Assembly: GCF_026107645.2 (NCBI RefSeq)
Contig: NZ_JAPCHV010000005.1
Location: 1-64,000, forward strand
Length of the DNA: 64,000 nt
Direction: 5' to 3'
DNA from: Flavobacterium sp. MFBS3-15
Lineage (GTDB): Bacteria; Bacteroidota; Bacteroidia; Flavobacteriales; Flavobacteriaceae
The first letter of the stretch is position 1. Each line of letters begins with the position of its first letter. The position numbers and the translations under genes are program-made. The notes beneath the pieces were generated by a model. That model ran no database searches, was not told the origin of the DNA, and was given only the letters and a program-made list of their open reading frames with translations. Of this stretch, positions 17,490 to 25,859 are shown in pieces.

Positions 17490-18131
17490 TTAAAAGTCAA
17501 GTTTTTTCAATTCTTCATAATTGCGGTGCAGGCGTTTCAGCAGCAGGCCGTAGATAAGCTTGTAGAAAAGCCATACCACCAGTACAAACAGCCCGATGAA
17601 TATCACAGCGCCCCCAATGTATATGAGGTAGAATATATGTGCGTTGCCTTTAGCTTCAGATTTATTGAGCGCTTCGATGAGGTTTTGGTCGTTCATGAAG
17701 AAAATGATAAAAACGACAATCGATGACAATATGATGAATGCCAGGTTTGCTATGATGTAATGCGATACGGTCCTGCGTGTCCTCAGGATGTTGTCCATGA
17801 GCATTTTTACATTGTCTGTGGCGGTTATTTTCCTGTAGTTGATATAGAACTTGCAGAAAAAATAAATGATGATGATGTAACCCATGACTGTCATGGGTAT
17901 GGTAACATAATCTACGTGAAAGCTTTCCATTTGCCTGGAGCTTTGATTGTCCTTCATAAGGAACGATATGCCCAGCCAGAATACAAATTCCAGTACGCTG
18001 ATGATGAGTATCCATTTTACGATGGAAGACGACTTTTTATGCAGCATCGCATAAATGTCCTGCTCGGAGAATTTGGGGAAATTCTCCGCATTCCTCTTCC
18101 AGTTTTGTTTTAATATATCCAGTTCGTCCAT
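17490..18131 (-). CDS. Four-helix membrane protein encoded after an ECF sigma factor, possible anti-sigma factor
   Basis: 213 residues. A short cytoplasmic N-terminus (MDELDILKQNWKRNAENFPKFSEQDIYAMLHKKSS) precedes four membrane helices at about 38-60, 77-97, 123-146 and 163-195, and a basic C-terminal tail. It starts 4 bases after the sigma factor stop. This order (sigma, then membrane protein with a soluble N-terminus) is what an anti-sigma factor would show, but no zinc-binding H-x3-C-x2-C motif is present, so that role is an inference. Confidence 0.65.
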   Translation of the reverse strand: MDELDILKQNWKRNAENFPKFSEQDIYAMLHKKSSSIVKWILIISVLEFVFWLGISFLMKDNQSSRQMESFHVDYVTIPMTVMGYIIIIYFFCKFYINYRKITATDNVKMLMDNILRTRRTVSHYIIANLAFIILSSIVVFIIFFMNDQNLIEALNKSEAKGNAHIFYLIYIGGAVIFIGLFVLVVWLFYKLIYGLLLKRLHRNYEELKKLDF

Positions 18132-18135
18132 TTCG

Positions 18136-18630
18136 TTATGGATTTAATATTTTTTTCAATTTTCCTTTTATCCTGTTCATTTTTACGCGGGCGTTTACTT
18201 CGCTGATGCCCAGCGTTTCGGCAATCTCGGTATAGTCCTTGTCTTCCAGGTACATGAACACAAGCGCCTTTTCTATGTCATTTAGCTGCTGCACGCCCTG
18301 GTACAGGAGTTTTATATGCTCCTCTTCCTCGTAGTTGTATTCGTCCTGGTCTACCTTGTGCAGCTTGGTGTCAAATTCTATGGTATCTACCGTACGGGCC
18401 TTTTTACGGTAAAGGGTAATGGCGGTGTTCAGCGCGACCCTGTAGGCCCAGGTGGTAAATTTCGCATCGCCCCTGAACTGGGGGAAGGCTTTCCACAGCT
18501 GTATGGTTATCTCCTGGAAAAGGTCTTTGTGGGCATCTTCATTGTTGGTGTAGAGCCTGCATATCTTATGGATCAGGTTTTGGTTTTCCTGAAGCTGGTT
18601 TACAAATGACTTTTCAAGTGATGAACTCAT
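18136..18630 (-). CDS. ECF-type RNA polymerase sigma factor
   Basis: 164 residues. Region 2 is seen in DAHKDLFQEITIQLWKAFPQF and FTTWAYRVALNTAI, region 4 in LNDIEKALVFMYLEDKDYTEIAETLGISEVNARVKMNRIKGKLKKIL, with a short linker and no region 1 or 3: the ECF architecture. It would direct RNA polymerase to a small set of promoters. The membrane protein 4 bases downstream and the TraB/GumN genes after it are likely in the same transcript. Confidence 0.9.
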   Translation of the reverse strand: MSSSLEKSFVNQLQENQNLIHKICRLYTNNEDAHKDLFQEITIQLWKAFPQFRGDAKFTTWAYRVALNTAITLYRKKARTVDTIEFDTKLHKVDQDEYNYEEEEHIKLLYQGVQQLNDIEKALVFMYLEDKDYTEIAETLGISEVNARVKMNRIKGKLKKILNP

Positions 18631-18671
18631 GCTGCATTGGTAGGTGAAACATCAAATTTGTTACAGCGATG

Positions 18672-19733
18672 CTATAATTCTTTATCGGAATAATAATTGA
18701 CCAATAGCCCCACAAACTTGCTGTAGGTCTTGAGTCCATCCTTTTGGCTGTTGGCTTTGAGGAACTTATCGTAAACGAACTCAAAAATATCCTCGACGAA
18801 AGAATCGTATTCCTCACTGAATTTTTCGCTCTCCTTAAAGTTGGCCAGCACGCCCCTGCTGATGAGCGGCGCAAGGCTTTTGGCCAGCTTCTCATCTTTT
18901 TTGGCGATGTTGTTCATGCAGTATTTCAGGGCAAATGAGTACCCCGAATATTTAAAATAAGGGTCATCGTTGTAAATCGATGCCATGTACCCGATGAAAT
19001 TGGCCTCGCTCTCGCTGGCATAGCCTATCTGGTGCGACATTTCGTGGCAGGCTGTGGTGGGCAGGTTGTATTTGGGCAGGTTGCAGTTTACCTGTGCCTC
19101 GTTGGTAAACGGGTTCAGGTAGCCGCCAAAGCCCATGTAGGAGAGGGGTGTGCTCATAAGCGACGACTTGATGCTCTCGTGCTCAAACGCAAAATAAGGG
19201 AAAGGCTTTGCCAGGTTTTGGTACCCATTGATCGATTTGGCATAAATCTCTTCGACGGTATAAGGGTTCACGACTTTCAGGCTGTCGTTCTTTTCAATCT
19301 GAGCGTGCATGGCATTGGTTTTTACGATGAGCCTTTTGGTAAACGCTACGAGTTCTGTCAGTTCATAGTCCTTACCCATACCCATTTTTTCGTGCAACGG
19401 AACACGCCTGTAATTGAGCGCCCATAAAAAATTGAACAGGAAATAAAATATGGAGAATGCCGCCGCCATCGTCAGCAGGTTATCCTTATATTGCTTCCGC
19501 CAGGTCTTGCGCTTTATCCACAGCCACCGCAGGCACAGGATGATGGCGATGAAGTAGATGATGTCGCCGATGGAGATTCCCGTCCACCCGAACACTACGC
19601 GCGACCCTTTTGATAACAAAGGGAAGAGGCCGTTGCTGTAAAAGCGCTCCACAAAATTTGGGAAAAGCCCAAGAACATTTACAATAATGATCTGTACAAC
19701 CAGGAGCAGGGCGAGTAGTTTCTTTTTCTTCAT
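18672..19733 (-). CDS. DUF3810 membrane protein with a HExxH zinc-protease motif
   Basis: 353 residues from the ATG at 19733 (MKKKKLLALLLVVQ). Three membrane segments (about 6-25, 48-67, 82-103) precede a soluble domain. The sequence CHEMSHQIGYASESEANFIGYM near residues 215-236 combines HExxH with a downstream Glu, the ligand set of gluzincin metalloproteases, and fits the DUF3810 family. The protein is probably an inner-membrane protease with its active site in the periplasm; the substrate is unknown. It sits upstream of the sigma factor on the same strand (41-base gap). Confidence 0.8.
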   Translation of the reverse strand: MKKKKLLALLLVVQIIIVNVLGLFPNFVERFYSNGLFPLLSKGSRVVFGWTGISIGDIIYFIAIILCLRWLWIKRKTWRKQYKDNLLTMAAAFSIFYFLFNFLWALNYRRVPLHEKMGMGKDYELTELVAFTKRLIVKTNAMHAQIEKNDSLKVVNPYTVEEIYAKSINGYQNLAKPFPYFAFEHESIKSSLMSTPLSYMGFGGYLNPFTNEAQVNCNLPKYNLPTTACHEMSHQIGYASESEANFIGYMASIYNDDPYFKYSGYSFALKYCMNNIAKKDEKLAKSLAPLISRGVLANFKESEKFSEEYDSFVEDIFEFVYDKFLKANSQKDGLKTYSKFVGLLVNYYSDKEL

Positions 19734-19792
19734 CGGGCGGTATTGATACTGTAAAGATAGTGTGTTTTGATTAGAATCTGAGGGCGTAAATT

Positions 19793-19918
19793 CCGCAAAG
19801 ATGCGCAAAGGAGCACAAAGGCACGCAAAGTTTTATATCCTGAAGTTCATATTTTTTTCTCTTTTCCTGAACTTTTTTTCTTTGTGAAACTTTGCGTCTT
19901 CTTTGTGCATCTTTGCGG
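19793..19918. repeat. Long imperfect inverted repeat (family A-like, copy A4)
   Basis: Perfect 12-bp outer arms (CCGCAAAGATGC at 19793-19804, GCATCTTTGCGG at 19907-19918) enclose further complementary CGCAAAG/CTTTGCG stretches. The whole 126-bp element can fold into one long hairpin. It has the same organisation as the intergenic palindromes at 28968, 29683 and 36667, though with another sequence. Confidence 0.7.
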
Positions 19919-19925
19919 TATAGCT

Positions 19926-19933
19926 TATTTTTG
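19926..19933 (+). promoter_or_regulatory. Candidate -7 box for the ferredoxin gene
   Basis: TATTTTTG fits TAnnTTTG and ends 21 bases before the ATG at 19955; a weak -33 region. Confidence 0.45.
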
Positions 19934-19954
19934 TCATAGCAAATACGAACCCCA

Positions 19955-20215
19955 ATGAAGAAGATAGACGCACCGGAAAAGGTTATATTCATTTGCGACG
20001 GCAAAAAATGCGGGCGGTACAGCAAAGAGCTGTACAAAAGCTTTAAGCGCCTGATAAAAGAGCACGGCCTGAAGCATGATGTGGAACTCACTTGTATGCA
20101 ATGTACCAACAACTGCAAAACCGCACCCAATATTTGCCTGCAGCCGCAAAATGCCTGGCTGGGTGAGGTGGAGGAGAAGGACGTAAAGGATATTTTTAAG
20201 AAGTATATAGTATAG
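19955..20215 (+). CDS. Small thioredoxin-like [2Fe-2S] ferredoxin
   Basis: 86 residues. Cysteines at 14 and 19 (ICDGKKCG) and at 47, 50, 54 and 61 (CMQCTNNCKTAPNICL) fit the thioredoxin-like ferredoxin fold, in which two N-terminal and two C-terminal cysteines hold a [2Fe-2S] cluster. It carries electrons in the cytoplasm; the partner is unknown. It stands directly before the toxin-antitoxin pair, but that pair has its own -7 box, so co-transcription is not required. Confidence 0.8.
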   Translation: MKKIDAPEKVIFICDGKKCGRYSKELYKSFKRLIKEHGLKHDVELTCMQCTNNCKTAPNICLQPQNAWLGEVEEKDVKDIFKKYIV

Positions 20216-20223
20216 ATTTCCAT

Positions 20224-20231
20224 TATCTTTG
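20224..20231 (+). promoter_or_regulatory. -7 box of the MNT/HEPN/pepD operon
   Basis: TATCTTTG is an exact TAnnTTTG match ending 4 bases before the ATG at 20236, predicting a leaderless or nearly leaderless transcript. No TTG at the usual -33 spacing. Confidence 0.5.
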
Positions 20232-20235
20232 TTTC

Positions 20236-20529
20236 ATGGAATTAGCCAAATCTAAAATAGAAGCTATAAAAGACTACTTTAAATCAAAACCTGTTTTAAA
20301 GGCATATCTTTTTGGTTCTTACGTTAGGGGAGAAGCTGATGAAAAAAGCGACATAGACCTGCTGGTGGATTTGGATTATAAACAAAGGATAGGTTTGCAA
20401 TTCGTACAAATGAAGCTTGACCTGGAGGATATGCTCAAAGTTAAGGTTGACCTCATATCATCCGATGCAATGTCAAAACACCTAAAGACTTCCGTGGATA
20501 CCGAAAAACAACTTATCTATGCGAAGTAA
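20236..20529 (+). CDS. mntA: MNT-type nucleotidyltransferase antitoxin
   Basis: 97 residues. The minimal nucleotidyltransferase motif is intact: LFGSYVRGEADEKSDIDLLVD, that is GS at 27-28 followed by D39-x-D41. In known HepT/MntA pairs the MNT protein adds AMP units to a tyrosine of the HEPN toxin and thereby blocks its RNase activity. Its last 11 bases overlap the HEPN gene. The antitoxin role rests on family knowledge and on this gene order; the symbol names the family. Confidence 0.85.
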   Translation: MELAKSKIEAIKDYFKSKPVLKAYLFGSYVRGEADEKSDIDLLVDLDYKQRIGLQFVQMKLDLEDMLKVKVDLISSDAMSKHLKTSVDTEKQLIYAK

Positions 20530-20875
20530 ACCGGGAGACAATGCCAGGCTTCAGCATATCCATGACGCCATACGTGAGATTGAAAATTATGTGAAGGCAA
20601 TCACATTTGAACATTTTTCTGATAATTCCATGATGCTGTTTGCCTGTATAAAGCAGCTCGAAATTATCGGGGAAGCCAGCAATCATCTTTCAGATAACAT
20701 AAAGGGCCAATACGAATCTGTCGAATGGCGGCAAATTATCGGGCTTCGCAATATTTTTGTCCATGAGTACTTTGGCATAGATAAACATATCGTGTGGGAT
20801 GTCATACAGAATGACCTTCCGCATTTCAGGCATTCCATTGAACTAATTATAGAAGAACTAAACAAACAAATATAA
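20519..20875 (+). CDS. hepT: HEPN (DUF86) RNase toxin of the HepT family
   Basis: 118 residues, all helical. The HEPN active site R-x4-H followed by x-Y is present as RNIFVHEYF (Arg77, His82, Tyr84). Tyr84 corresponds to the tyrosine that MntA modifies in studied pairs. It overlaps mntA by 11 bases and its TAA stop at 20873-20875 directly abuts the ATG of pepD, so the three genes form a tight operon. An active toxin would cleave RNA and stop growth, for example on phage infection. Confidence 0.85.
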   Translation: MRSKPGDNARLQHIHDAIREIENYVKAITFEHFSDNSMMLFACIKQLEIIGEASNHLSDNIKGQYESVEWRQIIGLRNIFVHEYFGIDKHIVWDVIQNDLPHFRHSIELIIEELNKQI

Positions 20876-22336
20876 ATGAGCCAGGAAATTAGGAACCTTG
20901 AGCCAAAAGCGCTCTGGAATAAATTTGCCGACCTGAACGAAGTGCCGCGCCCCTCTAAAAAAGAGGAGAGGGTAATTGCCTTCATGAAGGATTTCGGGAA
21001 GAAACTCGGCCTTGAGACTATTGAGGACGAAGTAGGCAACGTGATCATCAAAAAGCCGGCCACCAAAGGCATGGAGAACCGCAAGACAATCGTGATGCAG
21101 AGCCACCTCGACATGGTGCACCAGAAGAATGCCGACACGGTATTCGACTTTGATACGCAGGGCATCGACATGTATGTGGATGGCGACTGGGTACGTGCCA
21201 AAGGGACGACCCTTGGTGCCGACAACGGCCTTGGCGTAGCTACCATCATGGCAGTACTGGAAAGCACCGACATACCGCACCCGGCCATCGAGGCGCTTTT
21301 TACCATTGATGAGGAAACCGGCATGACCGGTGCGATGGGCCTGAAAGGCGGACTGCTCAGCGGCGAAATACTATTGAACCTTGACACCGAAGAGGACGAT
21401 GAGATCGACATCGGGTGTGCCGGTGGGGTTGATGTTACTGCCGAAAGGGGCTATGATGAAGAAGACGTTCCGGAAAACTCCGTAGGCTACAACATTACCG
21501 TAAAAGGGCTGAATGGCGGCCACTCGGGCATGGACATCCACAAGGGGCTGGGCAATGCCAACAAGATCATGAACCGCCTGCTGTTTGACAGCTTTGAGAA
21601 CTTTGGCCTGCAGATTGCCGAGATAAACGGGGGCAGCCTGCGAAACGCCATTCCGCGTGAGAGTTTTGCCAAAGTGATCATTTCCGAAATCTTCGACGAG
21701 GCTTTTGTATTCGACATGCAGGAAGTCATCAACGACATCAAAACCGAATTCAAAACCACAGAGCCGAACCTTGAAATACTCATTGAAAAAGCCGACACAC
21801 CGGCCAAAATAATGGACCTTGGCGTGCAGGAAGGGCTTATCCGTGCCTTGTACACTGCCCACAACGGCGTGTACCGCATGAGCGCCGACATGGCTGATTT
21901 GGTAGAAACCTCCAACAACATTGCAAGGGTTATCGTGAAGGACGGCAAGCTGTACGTTGGCTGCCTTACACGCTCATCGGTAGAGAGCAGCAAGTTCGAC
22001 CTGGCCAATGCATTGCGCTCGGCATTTGAGCTGATCGGTTGCGAGGTGACCTTCTCCGGTTCGTACCCGGGCTGGACACCAAACGTAAACTCGCCGATCC
22101 TCGACGTGCTGACCGACATCTACGAAAAGCAAAACGGCAGCAAAGCGAATGTGGTTGCCTGCCACGCCGGGCTGGAATGCGGCATCCTGGGCACGAACTA
22201 TCCTAAAATGGACATGATATCCTTTGGGCCAACCATTAAAGGCGCGCACAGCCCTGACGAAAGGGCGAGCATTTCATCAGCACAGAAATACTGGAAGTTT
22301 GTGTTGGAAATACTGGAGAATATCCCGGTGAAATAA
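20876..22336 (+). CDS. pepD: Aminoacyl-histidine dipeptidase (peptidase M20)
   Basis: 486 residues, the normal length of PepD. Metal-site motifs of the M20 family are visible: IVMQSHLDMVHQKN (His and Asp ligands), TTLGADNGLGVATIMAVLE (bridging Asp), IEALFTIDEETGMTGAMGL (general-base Glu pair), and the C-terminal GPTIKGAHSPDERASISS (His ligand). It hydrolyses Xaa-His dipeptides such as carnosine in the cytoplasm. The start codon follows the HEPN stop without a gap, an odd placement for a housekeeping enzyme. Confidence 0.9.
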   Translation: MSQEIRNLEPKALWNKFADLNEVPRPSKKEERVIAFMKDFGKKLGLETIEDEVGNVIIKKPATKGMENRKTIVMQSHLDMVHQKNADTVFDFDTQGIDMYVDGDWVRAKGTTLGADNGLGVATIMAVLESTDIPHPAIEALFTIDEETGMTGAMGLKGGLLSGEILLNLDTEEDDEIDIGCAGGVDVTAERGYDEEDVPENSVGYNITVKGLNGGHSGMDIHKGLGNANKIMNRLLFDSFENFGLQIAEINGGSLRNAIPRESFAKVIISEIFDEAFVFDMQEVINDIKTEFKTTEPNLEILIEKADTPAKIMDLGVQEGLIRALYTAHNGVYRMSADMADLVETSNNIARVIVKDGKLYVGCLTRSSVESSKFDLANALRSAFELIGCEVTFSGSYPGWTPNVNSPILDVLTDIYEKQNGSKANVVACHAGLECGILGTNYPKMDMISFGPTIKGAHSPDERASISSAQKYWKFVLEILENIPVK

Positions 22337-22351
22337 CGTAATTATGTAAGT

Positions 22352-22425
22352 AAAATGTCATATTGAGCGCAGTCGAAATGCGGCATTTTATCTGTAACAA
22401 GCTTCTCGACTGCGCTCGAAGTGAC
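22352..22425. repeat. Interspersed hairpin repeat, family B copy 1
   Basis: A 74-bp element with arms built on GAGCGCAGTCGA and TCGACTGCGCTC, beginning AAAATGTCAT and ending GAAGTGACAAA. A second copy with the same centre (AATGCGGCATTTT) lies at 35717-35792. Both stand just after a plus-strand gene, so they may act as 3' hairpins. Confidence 0.8.
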
Positions 22426-22441
22426 AAAAAAAACTTATTAC

Positions 22442-22470
22442 AAACCTGTTTAGAAATAAGCAGGTTTTTT
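22442..22470 (+). terminator. Intrinsic terminator after pepD
   Basis: AAACCTG (22442-22448) pairs with CAGGTTT (22461-22467), followed by a run of T. Confidence 0.75.
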
Positions 22471-22545
22471 TATGAAAATAATTAAAGGAAAACATATACT
22501 TTTAACACACTTTTACGTTAGCTCATTATAATCCCAACCTTACTG

Positions 22546-23583
22546 ATGAAATCCCTGTTCCTGTCGCTCTTCGCGGCACTTTTGCTATTATCGTGTACCG
22601 ACCACAAAGCCACTCACGTGGAGCGCTCCTTCTATTTTTGGAAGAACACTTCCTGGGGACTTGCCGACGCGGAAGAGACACTGCTGAATTCGGTAAAAGC
22701 CAAAAAGCTGTACGTGAAATTCTTCGAGGTGGAGTCTGATGACCTTTTTGGCAGCATCCCAACGGCTAAGACGCGTTTCCACCTGTATGACCCGGACAGC
22801 AATTATACCGTGGTGCCGGTGGTGTACCTGCGCAATGAGGTATTTAAAAAATGTACCCGCGGCAGCCTCGATTCGCTCGCGGACAATGTAAATTTCCTGA
22901 TTAAGAGATATGTCGTGCAGGTGACCAGGGACAGCGCAAATTTTGGGCGCCTTAAAGAATACCAGATGGACTGCGACTGGACGCCTTCCACAAAAGACAA
23001 TTACTTCTATTTCCTCAAAAAGCTAAAGGCACTCTCGCAGAAGAAGATCAGCTGTACGTTGCGGCTCTATCCGTATAAATACCCCGATAAAATGGGCGTT
23101 CCCCCGGTAGATAGTGCCATGCTGATGTGCTACAACCTGATCCATCCGCTGGATGATAAAAAGAAGAACACCATACTGGATATCGATGAGCTGGCCAGCT
23201 ACCTCGATACCGGTGAAAAGTACCCGCTGCACCTCGACATCGCCCTGCCGGTATATTCGTGGGCACAGCTGTACCAGAACAATAAGTTCAGGGCCATCAT
23301 GTACAGCAACCCTATGGCTGACGGCGGCTTCCGGAAAACGGAGGGGCTGTGGTATGAAGCGATACGGGACACCGTGGTAGATGACATATTCATCCGCAAG
23401 GGCGACAGGATCAAGCGGGAGGAAGTGACCAAAGAAGCCCTTGCCGAAGTGATACAACTGATAAAGAAAAACGTCCCGCTGGACGATACCATTACCGTAT
23501 CGCTCTTCCACCTTGATGAATCACAATTAAAAAACTACAGCCATGAAGAAATCGCTCGCCTTTACACTGCTTTTACTGAGTAG
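22546..23583 (+). CDS. Lipoprotein of unknown function, possible TIM-barrel glycosidase-like fold
   Basis: 345 residues. MKSLFLSLFAALLLLSC ends in a lipobox cysteine (residue 17). The body contains RSFYFWKNTSWGL near the mature N-terminus, EYQMDCDWTPSTKDNYFYFLKKLK, MLMCYNLIHPL and LHLDIALPVYSW; such strand-ending Asp and Trp patterns resemble glycosidase-like TIM barrels of the DUF3142 kind. That comparison is from memory and uncertain. The 3' end overlaps the next gene by 41 bases, so the two are translated together and may work together in the envelope. Confidence 0.6.
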   Translation: MKSLFLSLFAALLLLSCTDHKATHVERSFYFWKNTSWGLADAEETLLNSVKAKKLYVKFFEVESDDLFGSIPTAKTRFHLYDPDSNYTVVPVVYLRNEVFKKCTRGSLDSLADNVNFLIKRYVVQVTRDSANFGRLKEYQMDCDWTPSTKDNYFYFLKKLKALSQKKISCTLRLYPYKYPDKMGVPPVDSAMLMCYNLIHPLDDKKKNTILDIDELASYLDTGEKYPLHLDIALPVYSWAQLYQNNKFRAIMYSNPMADGGFRKTEGLWYEAIRDTVVDDIFIRKGDRIKREEVTKEALAEVIQLIKKNVPLDDTITVSLFHLDESQLKNYSHEEIARLYTAFTE

Positions 23584-25810
23584 CTTTGTACCCGCTGCCC
23601 GCGCCTGCTGGTACTATCCTACAGGCGACGACATCCGTTTTTGCTTTTTTAAGGATTATCTTGAAAGGTATCCCGGGTATGGCATGTTCAATTATACCGC
23701 CACCTATTTTTCGTATGATCCGCCAATAGATTACCGGCAGGACGCTGCCACCGACCCAAATATCGCATTGTGGAGGAGTTACTGCAACAACAAGGTTTCT
23801 GCGGAAAGCGTAGAGGATGCCGTGTATACAGAGTTGCTGCTGTCGCGGCATTCTGATAACGCGATGATTCAATACCTCCACAGCATAAAGGATTTTGAGG
23901 CGCTTGAGTATTTAAAGTTTGCCAAAGAGATCGAGAGCATGAATGAATATTACGAAAATCCGTGGGAACGCGATTGGGACATCGTTTCGCCCAAGCGCAA
24001 GAGCAGGATAGATATGGCCATTGAGAAGGCAGGATCTGTAAAGAATACGCTGATTAAGTCACGGTATTATTTCCTGGCCATCCGCCTGGCTTTCTACAAT
24101 AAGGATTATGAGAGTGTACGAAAAGTGTACGACAATCATTTCGCCAAAAAGAAGCCCGAAAACATCATCGATTACTGGAGCCTGTACTTTAGGGCCGCCG
24201 CCGAGAAAGACCCCGCACTGCAAAGCTACTATGCGGCACTGGCTTTCGCGAAAGCGCCGGACAAGCGTTTTGTGGCATCCTATTATTTCCACAACGAGAT
24301 TCCGCTTGCGGACGTGCTCAAACACGCTAAAAACAAAAAAGAGGCCGCGGAGATCTACGAAATGGCCGGCATGCGCAAAACAGATTATTCGCTCAAACTG
24401 CTCGAGGGCATTTACAAAAATGACAGGTCGTCCGAAGCCTTGGGCTTTTTGCTGGTACGCGAAATGAACAAGCTGGAGGACTGGATTTACACCCCGTATT
24501 ATTCGTATTTCAGCCCCTCGTTATCCGAAGATTCCTGGGATCCCGAAAAGAACACTACGCCGCTATTGCTGCAAAGGATAGCCGACGACAGGCAATATGC
24601 CGCAAAGCTGCTGCAATTTGTCAATTCGGTTAACCCGGATAAAGTGCACGATGCTGAGGTATTCCGTTCGGCGAAGGCCTACCTGCTGTTCATGGTAAAG
24701 GACTATGAGGGCTGCCTGTCGTATATTAATTCGCTGAAACACAATCTGCCAAAAGATTCACAGCACCAGTTGGCACTCGTCAAAGCATTGTGCCTGACCG
24801 CCCACCAGCCGAAAGGCAGTGCGGTAATCCCTGAGGCTATTAAGCAATTGCTGATGTCGGAAAAAGAGGGGCATAACGAAAAGTTTGTTTTTGCCATCGG
24901 CCGCGAACTGGAGTACCTGGGCAACACAACCGATGCCGCACTGATCTATTCGCAACTTGAGAACATGGAATGGAAGTCGAAAGACCAGCGTACACCCTAT
25001 TATAATGATTACTACAGCTATTGGTTCGAATATCTTGACGGGGCATATAGCACTACCGCGGTGAAAAGCCTTATTTCGGCCATAAATAATAATCATAAAA
25101 AGGATGCATTTTCCAAATGGCTCTATGCCAAAGCTACGGACGTGAACCAGCTGAATGACCTGTTAGGTACGAAATACCTCCGACTCAACAGGCTGCAAGA
25201 AGCACAAGCGGCCTTTAATAAAATGATACCCGACTCGCGCACATCAGGATACCTTGATGAAAATCCTTTTTATGAAATGAAATATACGCCCGATTTTGTG
25301 GAGCGACGGGACAGTATACAGTTCACCAAGGCCGACATAACAAAACACCTGATAAAGTACATCGCAAAAGGTGCCGACCCAGCCGAAAAGGACAGGGATT
25401 ATTACAACTTCCTGGCGGGTACATGCTACTACAATATGACCCAAAACGGCAATAGCTGGTATATGAGGCGCTACGAATGGTCGAGCGTCGAACTTACCAG
25501 TTCGCTGCCCGATGAGGCGGACTTCCATAATTGCGATTACGCAAAGCAGTACTTTTTGAAAGCGTATAAATATGCCAAAACACGGAAATTCCGTGCGCTG
25601 TGCTTAAGGCTGGCGGCAAAATGCGAGCACAAGAAAGTGGAATATTGGCACGAAACCACAAAAGACGATTATAACACCAGCAGTTACGATTATGCTCTTG
25701 CCCACAATAGGTACAAGGACAAGTTCAAAAGGCTCTATGCGTCCTATTACAGTGACCTGTATGAATCAGGATGTGCTTCATACTTCAGGTATTTTGAGGC
25801 ACGGCGGTAA
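23543..25810 (+). CDS. Large secreted protein with helical repeats, unknown function
   Basis: 755 residues. The signal peptide MKKSLAFTLLLLSSFVPAARAC precedes a mature region starting WYYPTGDDIRFCFF. The rest is rich in paired helices (FLAIRLAFYNKDYESVRKVYDNHF, SLYFRAAAEKDPALQSYYAALAFAKAP, LLGTKYLRLNRLQEAQAAFNKM) of the TPR type, with many Tyr and Trp near the C-terminus. I recognise no enzymatic motif. It starts 41 bases inside the preceding lipoprotein gene and ends at a strong terminator, so the two genes form a unit. Confidence 0.7.
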   Translation: MKKSLAFTLLLLSSFVPAARACWYYPTGDDIRFCFFKDYLERYPGYGMFNYTATYFSYDPPIDYRQDAATDPNIALWRSYCNNKVSAESVEDAVYTELLLSRHSDNAMIQYLHSIKDFEALEYLKFAKEIESMNEYYENPWERDWDIVSPKRKSRIDMAIEKAGSVKNTLIKSRYYFLAIRLAFYNKDYESVRKVYDNHFAKKKPENIIDYWSLYFRAAAEKDPALQSYYAALAFAKAPDKRFVASYYFHNEIPLADVLKHAKNKKEAAEIYEMAGMRKTDYSLKLLEGIYKNDRSSEALGFLLVREMNKLEDWIYTPYYSYFSPSLSEDSWDPEKNTTPLLLQRIADDRQYAAKLLQFVNSVNPDKVHDAEVFRSAKAYLLFMVKDYEGCLSYINSLKHNLPKDSQHQLALVKALCLTAHQPKGSAVIPEAIKQLLMSEKEGHNEKFVFAIGRELEYLGNTTDAALIYSQLENMEWKSKDQRTPYYNDYYSYWFEYLDGAYSTTAVKSLISAINNNHKKDAFSKWLYAKATDVNQLNDLLGTKYLRLNRLQEAQAAFNKMIPDSRTSGYLDENPFYEMKYTPDFVERRDSIQFTKADITKHLIKYIAKGADPAEKDRDYYNFLAGTCYYNMTQNGNSWYMRRYEWSSVELTSSLPDEADFHNCDYAKQYFLKAYKYAKTRKFRALCLRLAAKCEHKKVEYWHETTKDDYNTSSYDYALAHNRYKDKFKRLYASYYSDLYESGCASYFRYFEARR

Positions 25811-25814
25811 CGAG

Positions 25815-25842
25815 AAAACCCTGCTGAACGGCAGGGTTTTTT
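25815..25842 (+). terminator. Intrinsic terminator after the 755-residue protein gene
   Basis: AAAACCCTGC (25815-25824) and GCAGGGTTTT (25831-25840) form a perfect 10-bp stem around TGAACG, ending in T residues. The A/T flanks make it usable from both sides of the converging genes. Confidence 0.85.
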
Positions 25843-25859
25843 GTTCTATAGAGCCAATA

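Noticed and set aside
19771..20223. 150-codon minus-strand frame opposite the ferredoxin gene
   Set aside because: Shadow of the ferredoxin, which has the diagnostic cysteines; the minus product is low-complexity Ser/Phe.
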